From Antedon mediterranea (taxonomy: Eukaryota > Echinodermata > Crinoidea > Comatulida > Antedonidae): a stretch of 64,000 nt of DNA. The stretch is from the NCBI RefSeq assembly GCF_964355755.1, contig NC_092675.1, positions 27,506,412-27,570,411 on the forward strand, written 5' to 3'. How positions within the stretch are numbered: the stretch's first letter is position 1; each line of letters opens with the position of its first letter. A model generated the notes under the pieces. It did no database searches. It saw nothing but the letters and a program-made list of their open reading frames with translations, and was not told the DNA's origin. The translations under genes were made by a program, and so were the position numbers. This document shows, one piece after another, positions 23,939 to 37,400 of the stretch.

Positions 23939-25459
23939 GTGAGTTGATTGAAAACTCGTTAAAAATACAAATGAATAAATTTCATTATTATAATTTGTTA
24001 TTCTTTACTGTATTAATTTATTATAAAACTTAAATTCATCATTAGTCGCCTGCAACGCGACCCTACAGCTCACTATGTCGGTCGGTTGGTCGGTAAACAC
24101 TAATTTAAGCACGCGACTGAAGCCATGTATAAGGCCTTGTTTTTATACAGTTCATCATTTAAAAGAATAAAATGTATGTTGTATATTATTACAAAGTCCT
24201 TTTAGGTATCAAAACCATTCAAGTTTATAACCATTCCAGTAAATAAGTAAATGTCCTATAGGCCTAAAGACCCAAGTCCCACTATGCTCATAATAACTAG
24301 CATAGACCGTGATTAAAACCACATATCATTATACATTTGAGAAAAACGCCGAACAATTTACAATTTTTAAAGTAGTTTATTTATGTAAGCTGCTTTGACG
24401 GATTTCTTTCGATCTTTGAGTGTTTTTCTTACTTTCGTAAATCTTTGATTGACACCGACGATGATAAACATCGCATATGTTTCGTTATTGCTCCAAACAA
24501 CATCATCATCATCAGTACAATAAATACGATCTTCAATGTTTTAGCTACAATATAATATTATTTCTCTACATACGGGACATTAGTTATATGTTCATTATAT
24601 GTTTATACAACATCCTGTAAAAGAGCACATGAGTAGACTATAAGAGCCAAATAACACCAAACGTTTTTTTTTTGGCTTAATTCACGTCCAGATGATCACT
24701 AAAAAAGACACAATTCAACTCTCTATTGTGCCAGCACTTTTATTAATTTATTCATAAGCTGAGCAGATCACAAAGAGAAAGTAGTATATTTCACAAAAAC
24801 ATAAAAACTATAGTTTGGTTTTGCATTCGTTCTAGAAATACCAATCTGTTTGAGGCCCACTTTAATCAAACAAAACAATATTTTACAAAAATTAAGGCCA
24901 ATTATATTAAGATAAACATTTTAAAAAAAAATGAAATACCATTGAAATGATGAACATTTTTGTAAAATTGCTTCCTACTGACGTGTAACCTGTGAATATT
25001 AAAAATACATTGATTTTATTAAAATTCCTGAAAATTGGTTTGATTATTACATAAATACATTTTTTTGCTATATATTGTAATACATTTTTACAAGGAAAGT
25101 AGGTTTGCTTTTGAAATTAATTGTAAAAAAAAAAACATTTTTCATATCATAGTTGAATCAGGAAAATCTCACTCTTCCCTTGCTGTATAGTAATTTCATT
25201 CAGAATTCATCTTTACAATTTCAAGGATGATCACAAAAATGTAAACGTCAACTTAGGCCTTAATGGTATACCCGTACCAATCATTATAATGTTAGAGCTG
25301 TGTGAAATACAGTAATAATAACAGGTTTACTATCATTCAAAAACAGTTAACAATTGAAACAATTAGTTGCTGGTATGATTATTGTACCTGTATCATCAGG
25401 TCACTACATATTTTAATATACACTCAATTAGTTCACTTTTGGAAAGCTTTGTTGCACAG
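23939..25459 (+). other. Intron between alternative first exons of gene A
   Basis: No coding exon seen. AT-rich, with a short GGTCGGTTGGTCGG patch near 24080 and a (CAT)n run near 24501. Confidence 0.55.
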
Positions 25460-25463
25460 CAAC

Positions 25464-28400
25464 ATGAATGAAGCATGCAACAATGAGGAATTACTGCTTC
25501 TCTCAAAGACACATGGATCCTGCAGTACGTCTGACAATGAATCGACGATCTTTTCCCACAAAGACAGACGCTTGGTCGTCATGTGCATCCTTTTTTGTGA
25601 ACTCTGTGAACGGCTAACCTACTATGGTATACTTGGCAATCTGATCTTGTACCTGACGATAGAGTTGGAATACAGCAGTGCAGACGCTTCCACTATATCA
25701 ATGGTTTGGACAGGTGTCGTCTATACCATTCCTGTTTTTGGTGGCTTTATAAGTGATTCGATGTTAGGAAGATTTAAAACAATAATTTACTCTCTGATTA
25801 TCTATGCAGTTGGTAAATATTGTGTGTTGTAATTATATTTGTTTAGTTTATATTTTAGGAGGAATTATGAGGCATTATATTGTTTGCCTGCAGAAGGAAC
25901 AAGAACAAGTTATTACAGGGTGACGTAGTCATACGGCAACGCAATATAAATATACATAGACAACAAAGTGTTATATAACTGTTCTTATTCTTTCAGGAAC
26001 CGTTGTACTACCTTTAATATCAATAGATTATGGGACACTACTAGATAGTGGAGCTGAACTTACGCTGTCTCAACAACGGGGATTTTATATTTTTGGTCTT
26101 TGTTTAATTGCTATTGGGACAGGCGGTATCAAATCAAATGTTGGGCCGTTTGGTGCACAACAACTTGAGGATCTCGGAGAGGGTGCTATACAAACGTTTT
26201 TTAATTGGTAAGAAAAATGAGTGTGTATGCTAATAGCTAATAGGTCTCTTCCTAAGTTACTGGCTGCGTGGGTTGCTTTGGAATACAACACAGAATCCTT
26301 CAGATAAGATGTAAAGATGTTTGTCTGTTTTTGTCAATAATAATTTTACAATAAATTGTTTAAAGGATGGTAAGGAAATAATAGTAGAGTAAGGTTTGTT
26401 AAAGAGTACACCAACAATTCCTAAATTGCTACAGAAATATGGAAAATTGTTGTGGCATTCCCACTTTTTCTACATACTGCCTTTTTTATCAATTACATGG
26501 GCTATTTGTAGTCTAAACCGTTATACGAATATTTTTGATATAGAAGATATTAAATAATAAAACTATCTTGTACTTCGTATCTTTAAAGGTTTTACTGGTT
26601 TATCAACATTGGAGCAGCGATTGCTTACTCTTTAGTTGTGTATGTCCAACAAGAGATAAGCTTTGCATGGGGTTACACAATACCAGCAATATCCATCTTA
26701 CTGTCGATCGTGGCTCTGTTGCTTGGCAGAAACAAATATATAACAATGCCCCCAGAAGGTATGGAAAATCAGATTAATTTCAGTAGATTATTCAATTTTA
26801 TTTTTCTGGATTTCTAAATGTGTCTCCTGTGATTTGTATGTTTTTATACATGTGATCTTTGTGGGGTTTTCCCACAGTATCTGTGTGGCTTTGCAGGTGA
26901 TCTCTGTGTTTAATTGATCTTTGTAGGATTTCCAGTTTTTTAGACAATAATCCCTTCTTGTAGTAATGGGACTCAAGGACACATACTTGAATACAAATTC
27001 TTAAAATCTAACTCTTGTATACATTTTCAAAAAATGTCTCACTCTCGCCTGGCACAATTAAATGTTCTCCATACTCAATATTATATAATTATTTATTCTG
27101 GTTTATTTTTCAGGTAGTATATTAACTAGAATATGTAAAATTCTTTGGCAAGCAATTTCAAAATGTTGTGGCAGCAATAGTTCTGACGATATGGAAATAA
27201 AGAGCTGTTTAGATCGTGCAAAGCAAGAAAATGGAGGCTCGTTCCTCACTGAGCACGTAGAACAAGTGAAATGCTTAGCTAGAATAGTACCCGTGCTGTG
27301 TTGCATGATAATGTACTGGACAATATATGCACAGGTAAAGTTTTAAGTATAATACATTGTTAATAACTAGAAGTAGCCTAGCTTACAAATAGCCATTTCA
27401 TATTTTCGCTGTGGTCTGCGACATACAACATTTCTTCAATCTGGTTTTCCACATATTTTCATTTTGATAAGCACTATTTTACCATAATCAGAACATTCAG
27501 TTTCATACAGATGATGTATTGTTATCTTATCACCAATACTCAAGATTTTTAGTGAAAGTGAAACTCTATTTCTTCTGCTTTGTATATTTTAGATGCAAAC
27601 AACATACATACTACAAGGAGAGAGAATGAACCTTGTATACAATAGTTTCACATTTCCTGTTGCGTCTTTAAGTCTGTTCAACAATTTTAGCCTTCTTTTA
27701 TTGATTCCAATCATGGACACTCTTGTATATCCTTATCTGGAACGCAAAGGCTATAACTTGACACTGCTAAAGCGAATTGGTAAAATCATGTTTTTCTTTG
27801 TTATGCGATAAATACTATTATTAGGGGCCTGTTATTAATTAGCCTATTTGTATTAATTAAATTGTATTGACAAATAATATTCACAATATTGATACAGTGT
27901 ACATACTAAATCAATTAAAAACGCAAACAAATTATATCTAAATTAATATTTAATGCCTATTATTCTCAAATTGAAATCAGGAATAGGCTTTTGATTTATT
28001 TTTGATTTTGATATAGTAAAGTAGTCTTTAATGTATGTATCGTGTGCTACAAGTTGGCCAAAGATAAGGTCTGAGATATTCTGTAAAGTATAGTTTTTAC
28101 ACTGTAGGGCCTCATCTATAATATTGTTATAATAATTGTATTATTATTATTATTTCTCATAATTTAAAATAACTTATTTGTTTAGCTTTAATAGCTGTTT
28201 ATTGTAATACTCAAACTAATTTTAAAATTTGTTTAGGATTTGGAATGTTCTTAGCAGCAGTGTCAATGGCAGTAGCTGCTGGTGTGGAGGTCGCCAGGAA
28301 AAACATAATGCAAGATGGTGGATACAACACTCAAGTGATTGCCAATGCGTCGTACAACGCTTCCACGTTGTCAGTTTTTGCACAAATTCCGCAGTACTTT

Positions 28401-31133
28401 ATAGTTGGCGCTAGTGAAGTCTTTACGAGTATTACAGGTTTGTATATTTGCATAGTGTTGCACTCTTACCAGGCCCATTTGACAAATATAACAATTCTCT
28501 ACAATACATGTTGTGTACAGTTGGTAGTGCTGCATTGGCTGCAATACTATACAGTAGAGGATCTTTTCCGAATTTCCTCAGTAATGTCAGATCATAAACA
28601 TTTTACCCATAGTTACATAAAATGTGTTACTATGTGTATTTTTTGTGACGGTTTACAATCCACAATTTTCAAGCTATTTTTACGAATAAAAGTATATTAT
28701 TATACCATTATAATTGTACGTATACCTTGATGAATATACCATGTTTACGGTACTTGTTGAATATCGACGCGCCGCTAAAGCTGATTAAAATATGTAACTT
28801 CATTATCAGCTGAAATATTAAATAGAACTGTATTTCTCTCTGTAATAAGATTGCGTTGTCTGATTTATTTTGGTTTGTGCTTTTTTAGGGCTAGAATTTG
28901 CATATTCACAGTCGCCAAAGGCTTTACAAGGAGTTGTTATGGGGCTCTTTCTCCTAACAACAGGCTTAGGAAGTTATGTTGGTTCATTACTCGTAATAAT
29001 TGTTAATGCTGCAACCAAAGGTAATTATCAGTGAAATAATTATAAGAAAAGAGCATCAGATTTTAAAAGTTTTCAATTACTGTCATGTGCAGTAGTGAAA
29101 ACGAAAATTTATACCTACCTTCTATATATAAATTTACGTAAGGGCAAAATTCGGTAAATCTCGGTTTATTTCTAGAATTTCTACTCGATGGTATATAAAG
29201 TTGGTTCATACTTTCGGTACTGATTTTAACCATCTGATGTAACCCTGTTTACTAATTAAATTGAGTTAGGTAATTAGTTATTGACGATTAAAACGAATTT
29301 AGGTTCAACGATTTGCCCCAAATAGGGGTGTTTTCCGATCGTGGTATACACTGTCTAATGGATGTCCATCTTGAAAAATACCCGCCACAAAAATACGAGG
29401 AGGCTTCGCATTTTCCTATCTCCTCCTACGATAATTGTTTTTAATAGCTGAAAAATGTTGAAGACAGGCCGATTTTCTTTAAAAAATACTATTTTGATAG
29501 ATTTAATATACGATTATACAAATGTATTGATTTGCGATGAATGGAACATTCCAATCTCTGTTTCACAAGTGTCTATTCCCTCAGGCGTCGTAAAGGCAAG
29601 TACAGTACTGTATACTCGAAATTCGATCCATTTTTGTTTTCAATCTGTGCTGCAGAGGTTGGATATAATTTTTTTTTAAACGGATAATGAGCTAGCGTTT
29701 TCACTCGCCGTATATTATGTACAAATCTTTATTATTGCAGTTAAACCACCCACATCATCACCTTTCCCTCACTGGCATGAGTAGCGTTGTAAAACCAGTA
29801 GAGAATAGGCCTACGGTACATCACATGCCCTAAACGCAGAACAACTTTGGTGGGTAGGGTAGGAACCAACTTAAGTATGAATTGGCTCTAAGAAACAATT
29901 GAAAACCATTAGGCCTACTAATTAAGTTGAGTTAGATAATTTAATATTTATTGACGATTAAATCGAATTTATGATTTTCCCCGAATAGAGGTGGTTTTCA
30001 AATTGTTTTACATTATATTATAAACATATACACGTCGTAGTGATGTATCGTTACATGTGCTGTACTATTTCAATCGACTAGGACGGTGATAGTTTCAACA
30101 AAGTATTACATCGCAATGTTTTACTGTGTTTAGTGGTATATTATTTGTAAAACATGAAAGCAATTAATATTTCGTTACTAAATGGATAAAGAATATATTT
30201 TAACATTGTTCCTCTTTGCACCCATCCTCTTCCCCATCCCTCAACCCTAATGTTACATACAAAACACAAATTAAGTTTGTTTAAATTTGACTTAAACAAT
30301 TGGTCTTATTTTGTGACAAGTTTCTCTTTCGGAAGTAATAGGGTGCTAATTTTAGTTGAGTACATAAATCACAGTGTCTATTTATTCGTTCCTGTACACG
30401 ACATGTATTATTGTCCTGCGGTACGTACATTTGAAATCGCCAGTTTTTTAACGCTGAAATTATTATGTATTCGAGAACCATCTGTGGGCACGACCTAGAT
30501 GGTACGCGAGCGAAGCGAGCGTACCATCTAGTCGTTTAAATTAAGGAAGAGTGAAATTCTTCCCAGGTTTCAATGAACTGTTTTGTATCGTTATCAACCA
30601 ACAGATAATGAACATAATGATTAGGTTGAGTTATTGACATTGAGTTATTCAATTATTTCCTCCAGGGTAATTAAATACCCTGGAGGAAATAATTGAATAT
30701 CACCCACAATGCTAAATAATATAATTGAGAACTATCTGTCGTAGTATGTGTGGGTGAAATAGGTGGTATGTTTAGGGAACTATACTCATACTTTTTACAC
30801 AGTAAATTTCGAAATGTAGGCCTAATTTGTTAAATATTTGTTTTATTTTCAGGCCACGAATGGTTTCCAGATGAAATCAATGAAGGTTATATAGAATATT
30901 ATTTCATATTACTATCAGTAATGATGATAATAAACTTGGGTATATTTTGCATTGTTGCGCATTATTATACATATGTGCAGTATGGTATATTGAACCCTGA
31001 ACCTCCACCAGACTACGGCGCTGTTGGTAAGAATAGTGAATCTCCCGATATTAAATTGAATGGTGAGGGATTTGATCAGCGGGATAAGGCTGTCTTGTTA
31101 AAGGATGGTAGCTTGTCTGAATCTGAAATATGA
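25464..31133 (+). CDS. SLC15A4-like: Gene A: SLC15A3/4-like proton-coupled peptide/histidine transporter
   Basis: POT/PTR2-family, about 12-TM symporter of the PHT (SLC15A3/SLC15A4) branch, expected in endolysosomal membranes. Exons: 25464-25812 (1b), 25997-26207, 26589-26758, 27114-27334, 27593-27779, 28237-28437, 28889-29020, 30853-31133. All are GT/AG with compatible phases, giving 583 residues (human SLC15A4 is 577, recalled). Motifs: an acidic dileucine EELLLL at the N-terminus, ELCERLTYYG (ExxER), GTGGIKSNVGPFG with the conserved Lys, FYWFINIG (PTR2 signature), YVQQEISFAWGY, QMQTTYILQGERMN, LEFAYSQSPKALQG. It stands divergent to OGDH and convergent with the B-C-D array. It is more distant from B, C and D than they are from each other. 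Substrate specificity cannot be read from sequence. Confidence 0.93.
29121..30531 (+). mobile_element. Candidate non-autonomous Helitron in gene A intron 7
   Basis: The 5' end reads TCTATATATAAATTTACG. The 3' end has a hairpin (TAGATGGTACGC and GCGTACCATCTA around GAGCGAAGCGA) finishing in CTAG followed by T. This fits TC...hairpin...CTRR Helitron structure. The base before TC is T rather than the usual A, and no helicase is encoded. A block of about 80 bp containing TTGACGATTAAA is repeated at about 29250 and 29920. It is inferred from termini only. Confidence 0.4.
30646..30699. repeat. Perfect 24 bp inverted repeat in last intron of gene A
   Basis: Arms 30646-30669 and 30676-30699 are exact reverse complements (core TTTCCTCCAGGGTA / TACCCTGGAGGAAA) with a 6-base ATTAAA loop. 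It lies 154 bp before the last exon, outside the candidate Helitron. Confidence 0.9.
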
Positions 31134-31279
31134 TACTGCATCAAGACGCTGGAATATTGTATAACCAGAGAAGAATGAAATTACATTACAATTTCACTCT
31201 TCCCTTGTATAACATGCATTGTGGTGCATGATTCATTCAATGTTGTCATCAATCAATATGAAGTTTGTAAGAGCCATCT

Positions 31280-31285
31280 AATAAA
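31280..31285 (+). terminator. Polyadenylation signal of gene A
   Basis: AATAAA 147 bp after the stop codon at 31131-31133, in an AT-rich 3' region. Confidence 0.6.
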
Positions 31286-32059
31286 GCTAATAATGTTGTT
31301 ATGTGCCTCGTTTTCAATGTGTTCAAGATGCAGACGCTTTAATGATATGTGTGCTTAGGTTAATGTTATTACATTCTTCTCATTTTTTTTTTATGTTAAA
31401 AGTTTGGATTTTAACTTACGGTTTTGTAAACAAACATTTTTTAAGGTAACTATATTGTTATAATGTTACATAAATTTATATTTTAATACTTAGTATTGAC
31501 AATATATATATCTATACAATTAACTTTCTCAAAGTACCGTACATTTACAGTTTTGATTAATAGTAGCCTCATGCTACACCTAATGTGTCAAATACAGATA
31601 AAAAAACGACAAATATGGTAATATATTTTATGAATTGTTATCATAGAACATTAGGCCTATACGGTATCATGCAAATTTGATAATTTATATAAACTGTACA
31701 TATTTTATCTTAATAAACAACTCCAAATAATTTATATTTGATCGTGCTTGTGCAATTCGTTTGTGCCTTGTAATATTAATTAATTATATTTAGAAATTTA
31801 CTGATATATATAAGTTGAGAATAATAAATTTATACAAACCAAAAGATTGTGTTTTTAAATATTGAATGAGATTTTAATACGTCCTGTAGGGTGTTTTACT
31901 GTATAAAATGACCTGGAGTGTGTTAAATTTGTTTCAAATCGCTCATACTATGTCCTATAAAAATATGTTACTCTTTTAAATATAAATAATAATAGGCCTA
32001 ATAATAAAAATAATAAATATTCAACTTTTCTGTAAAAAACAATGTATTGATGTCGAGAT

Positions 32060-32625
32060 ATTAATAGTTTATTGCGTTAAAGATCTGGCTCCCATCCCAC
32101 AGAGTCACATATAAAAAAGCCATACTGGTTTTTAAATGTCTCAACAATTTGGCAACCCCGGGCATGACAAACCTATTCACTCCATTACCTCAAACTCGTG
32201 AAACGAGGCAGTCAACAACTATGAAGTTGAAGGTCCCTTTTGCGGAAAAGGAAAGTTACCTCACGAGTTTTTGTGTAAGTGGGGCAAATATATGAAACAA
32301 TTTGCATATCGACTTGAGAACCGAGACGCCTGTAAATGTTTTTAAATCTAATTTGTATGATACAATTCATTAAGTACAATTAAGACCTTACTGTGCTCAA
32401 AATGAGAGGAGCTACGTTGCCCTTAAATTGTAATTGTATCCGAATTTATTGTTGTATTATTATTGATTGTATTTTTTCCCCCATATTTTTATTGTTATAC
32501 ATTATTAACTGTGTGCTATTGCTTTTGTACGTAAAATGCAGGGCCCCAATGGAAACCAGTTTTTAACTGTTTGGGACACCCTGGGTAAATAAATGTAAAT
32601 AAATAAATAAATAAATAATCATTGT
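32060..32625 (+). mobile_element. 5'-truncated LINE (CR1/L2-like), 3' fragment
   Basis: Degenerate plus-strand coding for the reverse transcriptase C-terminus: THRVTYKKAILVFKCLNNLA-like sequence near 32100, then LFTPLPQTRETRQSTT, SFCVSGANIWNNL and a VFKSNLYD-type ending. It is followed by a classic 3' end, GGGCCCCAATGG...GGGACACCCTGGGTAAATAAA, and an (AAAT)n tail at about 32595-32618. Located in the intergenic gap between converging genes A and B. Confidence 0.75.
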
Positions 32626-33171
32626 TACGATCAACAAATGGCATGTAATTGGCAATTGAAGCACAATAACAACAATACAACAAGAAAATACCAATTGGTG
32701 AGTGACTGGTGAATTACGTGTACACTTTGGTCTTGCAATCTTCAGTCATTTCGTTTTCTCTTGGTAAACTGTTTCTGACTATTTTATTGATTCTATATTA
32801 AATGATTTTGGCTCTCCACTATGTAGCTACAAAAAGGCCTATTCCAATCGTTGGCGGTAAATGATCGTACAGGAGTCCTCATCCACGAAAAAGCTAATTG
32901 TTTCCAATTAGCTTTGGCTAACTTGATCAATCTGATAGGAATTTGGCCACTCGACCAGCAAATGTTTGAATTCCCCAGAAAAAATCTCACCTTGTGATTG
33001 GTCTAATTAAGAGCAATTTACAAGCAGTGACAGCTGCTTTATTCACAGTCGGTGAGACATCTGTAACAGAATAAAACTTAAATAAAATAACGAAAAATAT
33101 GATTTGAACCCGGGTCTGAATACGTACTGTACAAATGTTTTTTTAACAATGTTTTTAGTTTTCTTTCCAGA

Positions 33172-33770
33172 ATGAATAACTTACAAGCCGCCAAGAAGTG
33201 GTGTAGTATATTGACGAATCCTGTAGAAACTATAGTTATAGCGATATTGACGAAGCAGACCCACTGCAAGATGTATGCATTCATTCATTCATTCATTCAA
33301 TCTTTTATTTCGGAATCTCTGGTCCATAGAAAGTAAAATTCTATACTAATAAATTAAAAATAAACTAAGACTGTACCGTACTAATTACTACTCATCTCAG
33401 GATGGCATTCCACATGGAAAGCATCTTTGACTTATAGGCCTATAAAACGTTGCCTATAATCATTCAAGTCTATAAGCTCATATCCATTCTGCACACGTTC
33501 TGCTATTAGCCCCTCGCCTGAAAGTTCAGTCCTAGTGTGTCGATCGTAGAGAAAGAATGTTGTGAGTTATGCATGTTTGTTATAGCATACCAGCCAAAAC
33601 TTTATTAGTTTAAATTCCTTTGATTATTATACGCTTTTAGCTCTCCATAGTATACTTACAGTATCAGCCTGTACAATAGTTCCATACGTTACATATTGTA
33701 CAAGGGCTTATTTACCACAAAGAGACTTATAATTGGTCTTGATGGTACGATTACTCTATTCCTTCTTTCA
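33172..33770 (-). pseudogene. Relic first exon and promoter of a fourth minus-strand transporter copy
   Basis: On the minus strand, 33500-33472 reads GTGTGCAGAATGGATATGAG, matching the start MCRMGMSL of genes B, C and D and then hitting a stop. Sequence upstream (33530-33640) matches the 5' flanks of C and D: TGTCGATCG, then ACCAGCCAAA, ATTCCTTTGATTA. At 33280-33172 the end of exon 1 is recognisable (SGSASSISL-, STGFV-, Y/TTP-like parts split over frames). Spacing of the two pieces is about that of the intact exon, but the middle is replaced by unrelated sequence including a CATT run. The remaining exons are gone. Confidence 0.7.
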
Positions 33771-34412
33771 TTTGATACTGTTTATACAAAGTAATTATTA
33801 ACGACAATTGTCATGATTAGGCCTATTATTATGTAATTCTCTTTATTACTAATTGTCACAGACGTATTCATTCATCGACAAGTTCTTATTTTGATTGAAT
33901 GACTTCAGTTCAGTCCAAAATAGATTCAATAGGACTTAAAACGTACAGTGACCAATTAATTATCTTCAAGGAAGAGTAACATTTCACTCCTCCTGGTATA
34001 TTTAAAAGATATTTAATAAAATCTATTAGTATTTAATAATTTGATATGGATGTAGGTTTCATTCTTGTATTTTACATCCAGCATTAGATTCAATGTGGTA
34101 TTACACTTGTATCCGAGTTCACATTCACTGAATTACTAATGAAAAGATTGCACATTTTGGTGGTGCACTAAAGTTTAGAAAATTGGAACAGCTACATTAT
34201 TTTAATGGAGGATAAAGTGTGGACGAGGCAGACACCAAGACTAACTGTTGACGCGATGTTTCTATAATTTCTGGTATTATAGTCACTTGATTATAGAGTG
34301 TTGTTGAAAGCAGAAAGGGGTATTTTTACATAGACGTCAACTACTTTTCTTGCCGCAGCGGTAAGGCACGCATGCGCACCGTGCCATTTCCAGCCTCGAC
34401 TTCATATCCTGT

Positions 34413-37400
34413 TCACATTTCGTACTCAGTCAGCAGCTTCTCCTGCAACGAAAGTACTTTATCCCGCCAACATATTAATTTATCAATCTTCATATCTGTA
34501 AATGAAATGTCTTCTTTATAACCGATTTCGTCATCCGGTGGTTCTGTAATCGGAATTGAGTTGTTTGCGTACGTATAATAATGTCCAATTACGGCAAATA
34601 TTCCCGTATTTACGAGCAAAAGAACGGATAACAGGATGTAGTAGCGTTCTAGATAACCGTCGTTGATTTCATCTGGATACCATTCGTGACCTTTATATTA
34701 AAACAAATTTAAATATTAAATTGTTAATAATTGTTAATGAGAGCCAGTTCAATCTGGAAAGATCGGGCGAGGTTATACGGATATACGACTATCTGTATAA
34801 AAAATATGTAAATTGTTCTATAATTATTCATCATTACCCTTTGTTACAGAATTGACGACAATGACCAGTAAAGAACCTAAATAATTTCCTATAGCACTAG
34901 TAAAGACAGACACTCCAAGCAAAACGCCCTGCAACATCTTTGGAGCTTCTGAATATGCAAACTCCGTACCTATAAAATAAGTCACTCTTTACAATCAATA
35001 AAGCTGGAAAATGTTTATAATAGGACTATAAATGGTTTAGATCTTTGTTACAATCAAATAATTCTGTACAATTTTATACTTACGAGTATTGCATGTAAGA
35101 ATTTCACTTGCGCCAAAAATAAAATATTGTGGAATTTGAACGAATACTGACATAGTAGACGCATTGTATGACGCATTGGCAATAATTTGTTCTTTATATC
35201 CACCGTTATCCATAATGTTTTTTCTACTAACTTCAACACCGGCGGCCCCTACCATTGCTATGGTACCTAAGAACATCCCAAATCCTAAAATATAAATGAA
35301 ATTGTAATCCTTCTTAACTTTTAAAAATAAATGTCTTTATATAATATAAAGAACAACACGCATTTTATAGTATGTAAGCGATTGGGAAACGTTGCCAGTG
35401 TAGGCCAGTTTGACACACTACGTATTGCTGAGATTTCATCGAGCTTAGTAAATTAATAAAATCGCAGTATGTAGTTAAATGGCCTTTCTAGTTGTAAATA
35501 CAGTACCATTCTCTGTTATACGAACTATAGTTTAGCCTAATCTCCACTAGCAACTTTTGCAGACTGTTTCGGATTTCGAACTTTGACGTTGGTGGCGTAA
35601 ATATTTTATTTGATTGTACGCAGAATTGTCAGCAAGATAATTATAACGCTTATTATCTAATAGTAGATACTGTAACTTTCTTATTTCTGACAGTGATACG
35701 TGGGAGTACTACGTACGTTATTATAACCTTTAAGTTGTGTTAATGTTCTTGACTTGGATATAAAAATTATTTGTTAGGCTATTTAGTTAAGTGTTTCGAT
35801 CAGCTAATTGGCCATAAGCCTGCCTAGCCTAGCTAGCCCTCGTGTAGTGCTACTAGTAGTAGTTTGACTGTATGTATGTATCTGCTATGCTGTTTTGCGG
35901 GGTTGTTTGCACACGCAGCTGTGCTGCCTTGTGCGTGTTTTCATTGAGTTTATTTGTGTTTCAGACTTTACCGAAGAATAAAGAACGGTTAAAGCAACTA
36001 CCACGAGTTTGTGTATCATTGTCCGAACTAGTAAAGTGTAATCCCTTAATAATGGAGGAAAATACGTTCGTCGACCTCAGCTTCGAAGAGCTCGAGGTCA
36101 AACACCGTTCGTTTAAAGGTCATCTAACGAGGGCAAGGGACCGTTTTACCCGTGTTCTCGACCGAGACGAACCGGAACTGGTTAAAGTGGCATTCGACCA
36201 TATACAAAAGAAAATTCGAAAGATAACCGACTTACTTGATGCTATGGATGTTGTCAAACCACCTGATGAGACTAACACTACTACACGTCTACATGCAGAA
36301 CTAATGTCAGCAGCTGATGACGTGGAGAAAAAATATCAAGAGTACAGAAGGTTTTCAAGGAATGAGCAAACCGCTCATTCTTCCCAAGGTGAGCCAACTG
36401 CAGCAGGAAAAGATGAAGAGATGATAAAATTAATTAAAGCTCAGTCTGACATGGTGGCACAGCTTACAATAAAATTGAACGGAAACGGCTCAGACAACAA
36501 ACGGCCTTCAATTAAAACACCAGGACTCCCAGCCCCACGGTGGGATGGATCTCCAAGAAACTTCCATTCTTGGCATGTACGAATTGACCAATACTTCGAA
36601 TCTGCTGGTATTAAAGGTGACCAAGAAAAATTGATGATTTTGCTCAATGGTGATGCGTTACCCAAATCTATTCAAGATCATATTGCTGATTGCTGTTCTG
36701 TTGAAGGTGATAATGGAGCTTGGGCTCGTCTGAAGGAAAAGGTCCCGACTTCAGCTATTGTTCGTGATGTTATTCTGACACTTCAGATGTTGAAGCCAAT
36801 GAAGTCAGCAACAGCAAAGGAAATGCGGCCTGTTTTGAATGGACTCACAGACTTTGCAAGACGAATGCGTGAACTTGGAAAAGAATTAGAACTCTCATCG
36901 TCAGTAGTTGTTGAACTAGCGAGTCAGAAAATCGATGCTGAATTAAGTTTCGAATACATGCGGCAGATAAAGCAAGATGAGCCGACAATACCAAGTTTGA
37001 TCTCATTCTTACGAAGTGAAACGGAAGCAAGGGAACGTCGAGAGCAACCTCATATGTTTGGCGATCAAAATGCATCTACTCATCACATTACAGGACAAAT
37101 TAGTACACTTGAAAATACTACCCAATTCCCACCGAAATCTAATTTTAAAGGTGCTGAAACTAGCACGGATGATTGTCCTTTCTGCACTGACCACTCACGT
37201 CACTTGATTATAAAGTGCCCTAATTTTAACTCAAAATCTAACGAAGAGAGACGGTTAATGATAATGGAAGCTAGAAGATGTTTCCTATGTTTTCGCACAA
37301 ATCACAGTGCGTTCAGATGCCCCAGACATGACAAAAAACGCTGCTCTGTATGTCAACTATTTCACCACCGACTGATTGCTTGCCCACCCAATCGCACTTT

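Noticed and set aside
23608-24033. A stand-alone short gene of 141 codons
   Set aside because: The last 31 codons are intron readthrough; a donor at 23939 in the right phase makes it a first exon.
25302-25463. N-terminal extension of gene A upstream of Met 25464
   Set aside because: The in-frame upstream sequence has no family resemblance, and an acceptor (CACAG) ends at 25459.
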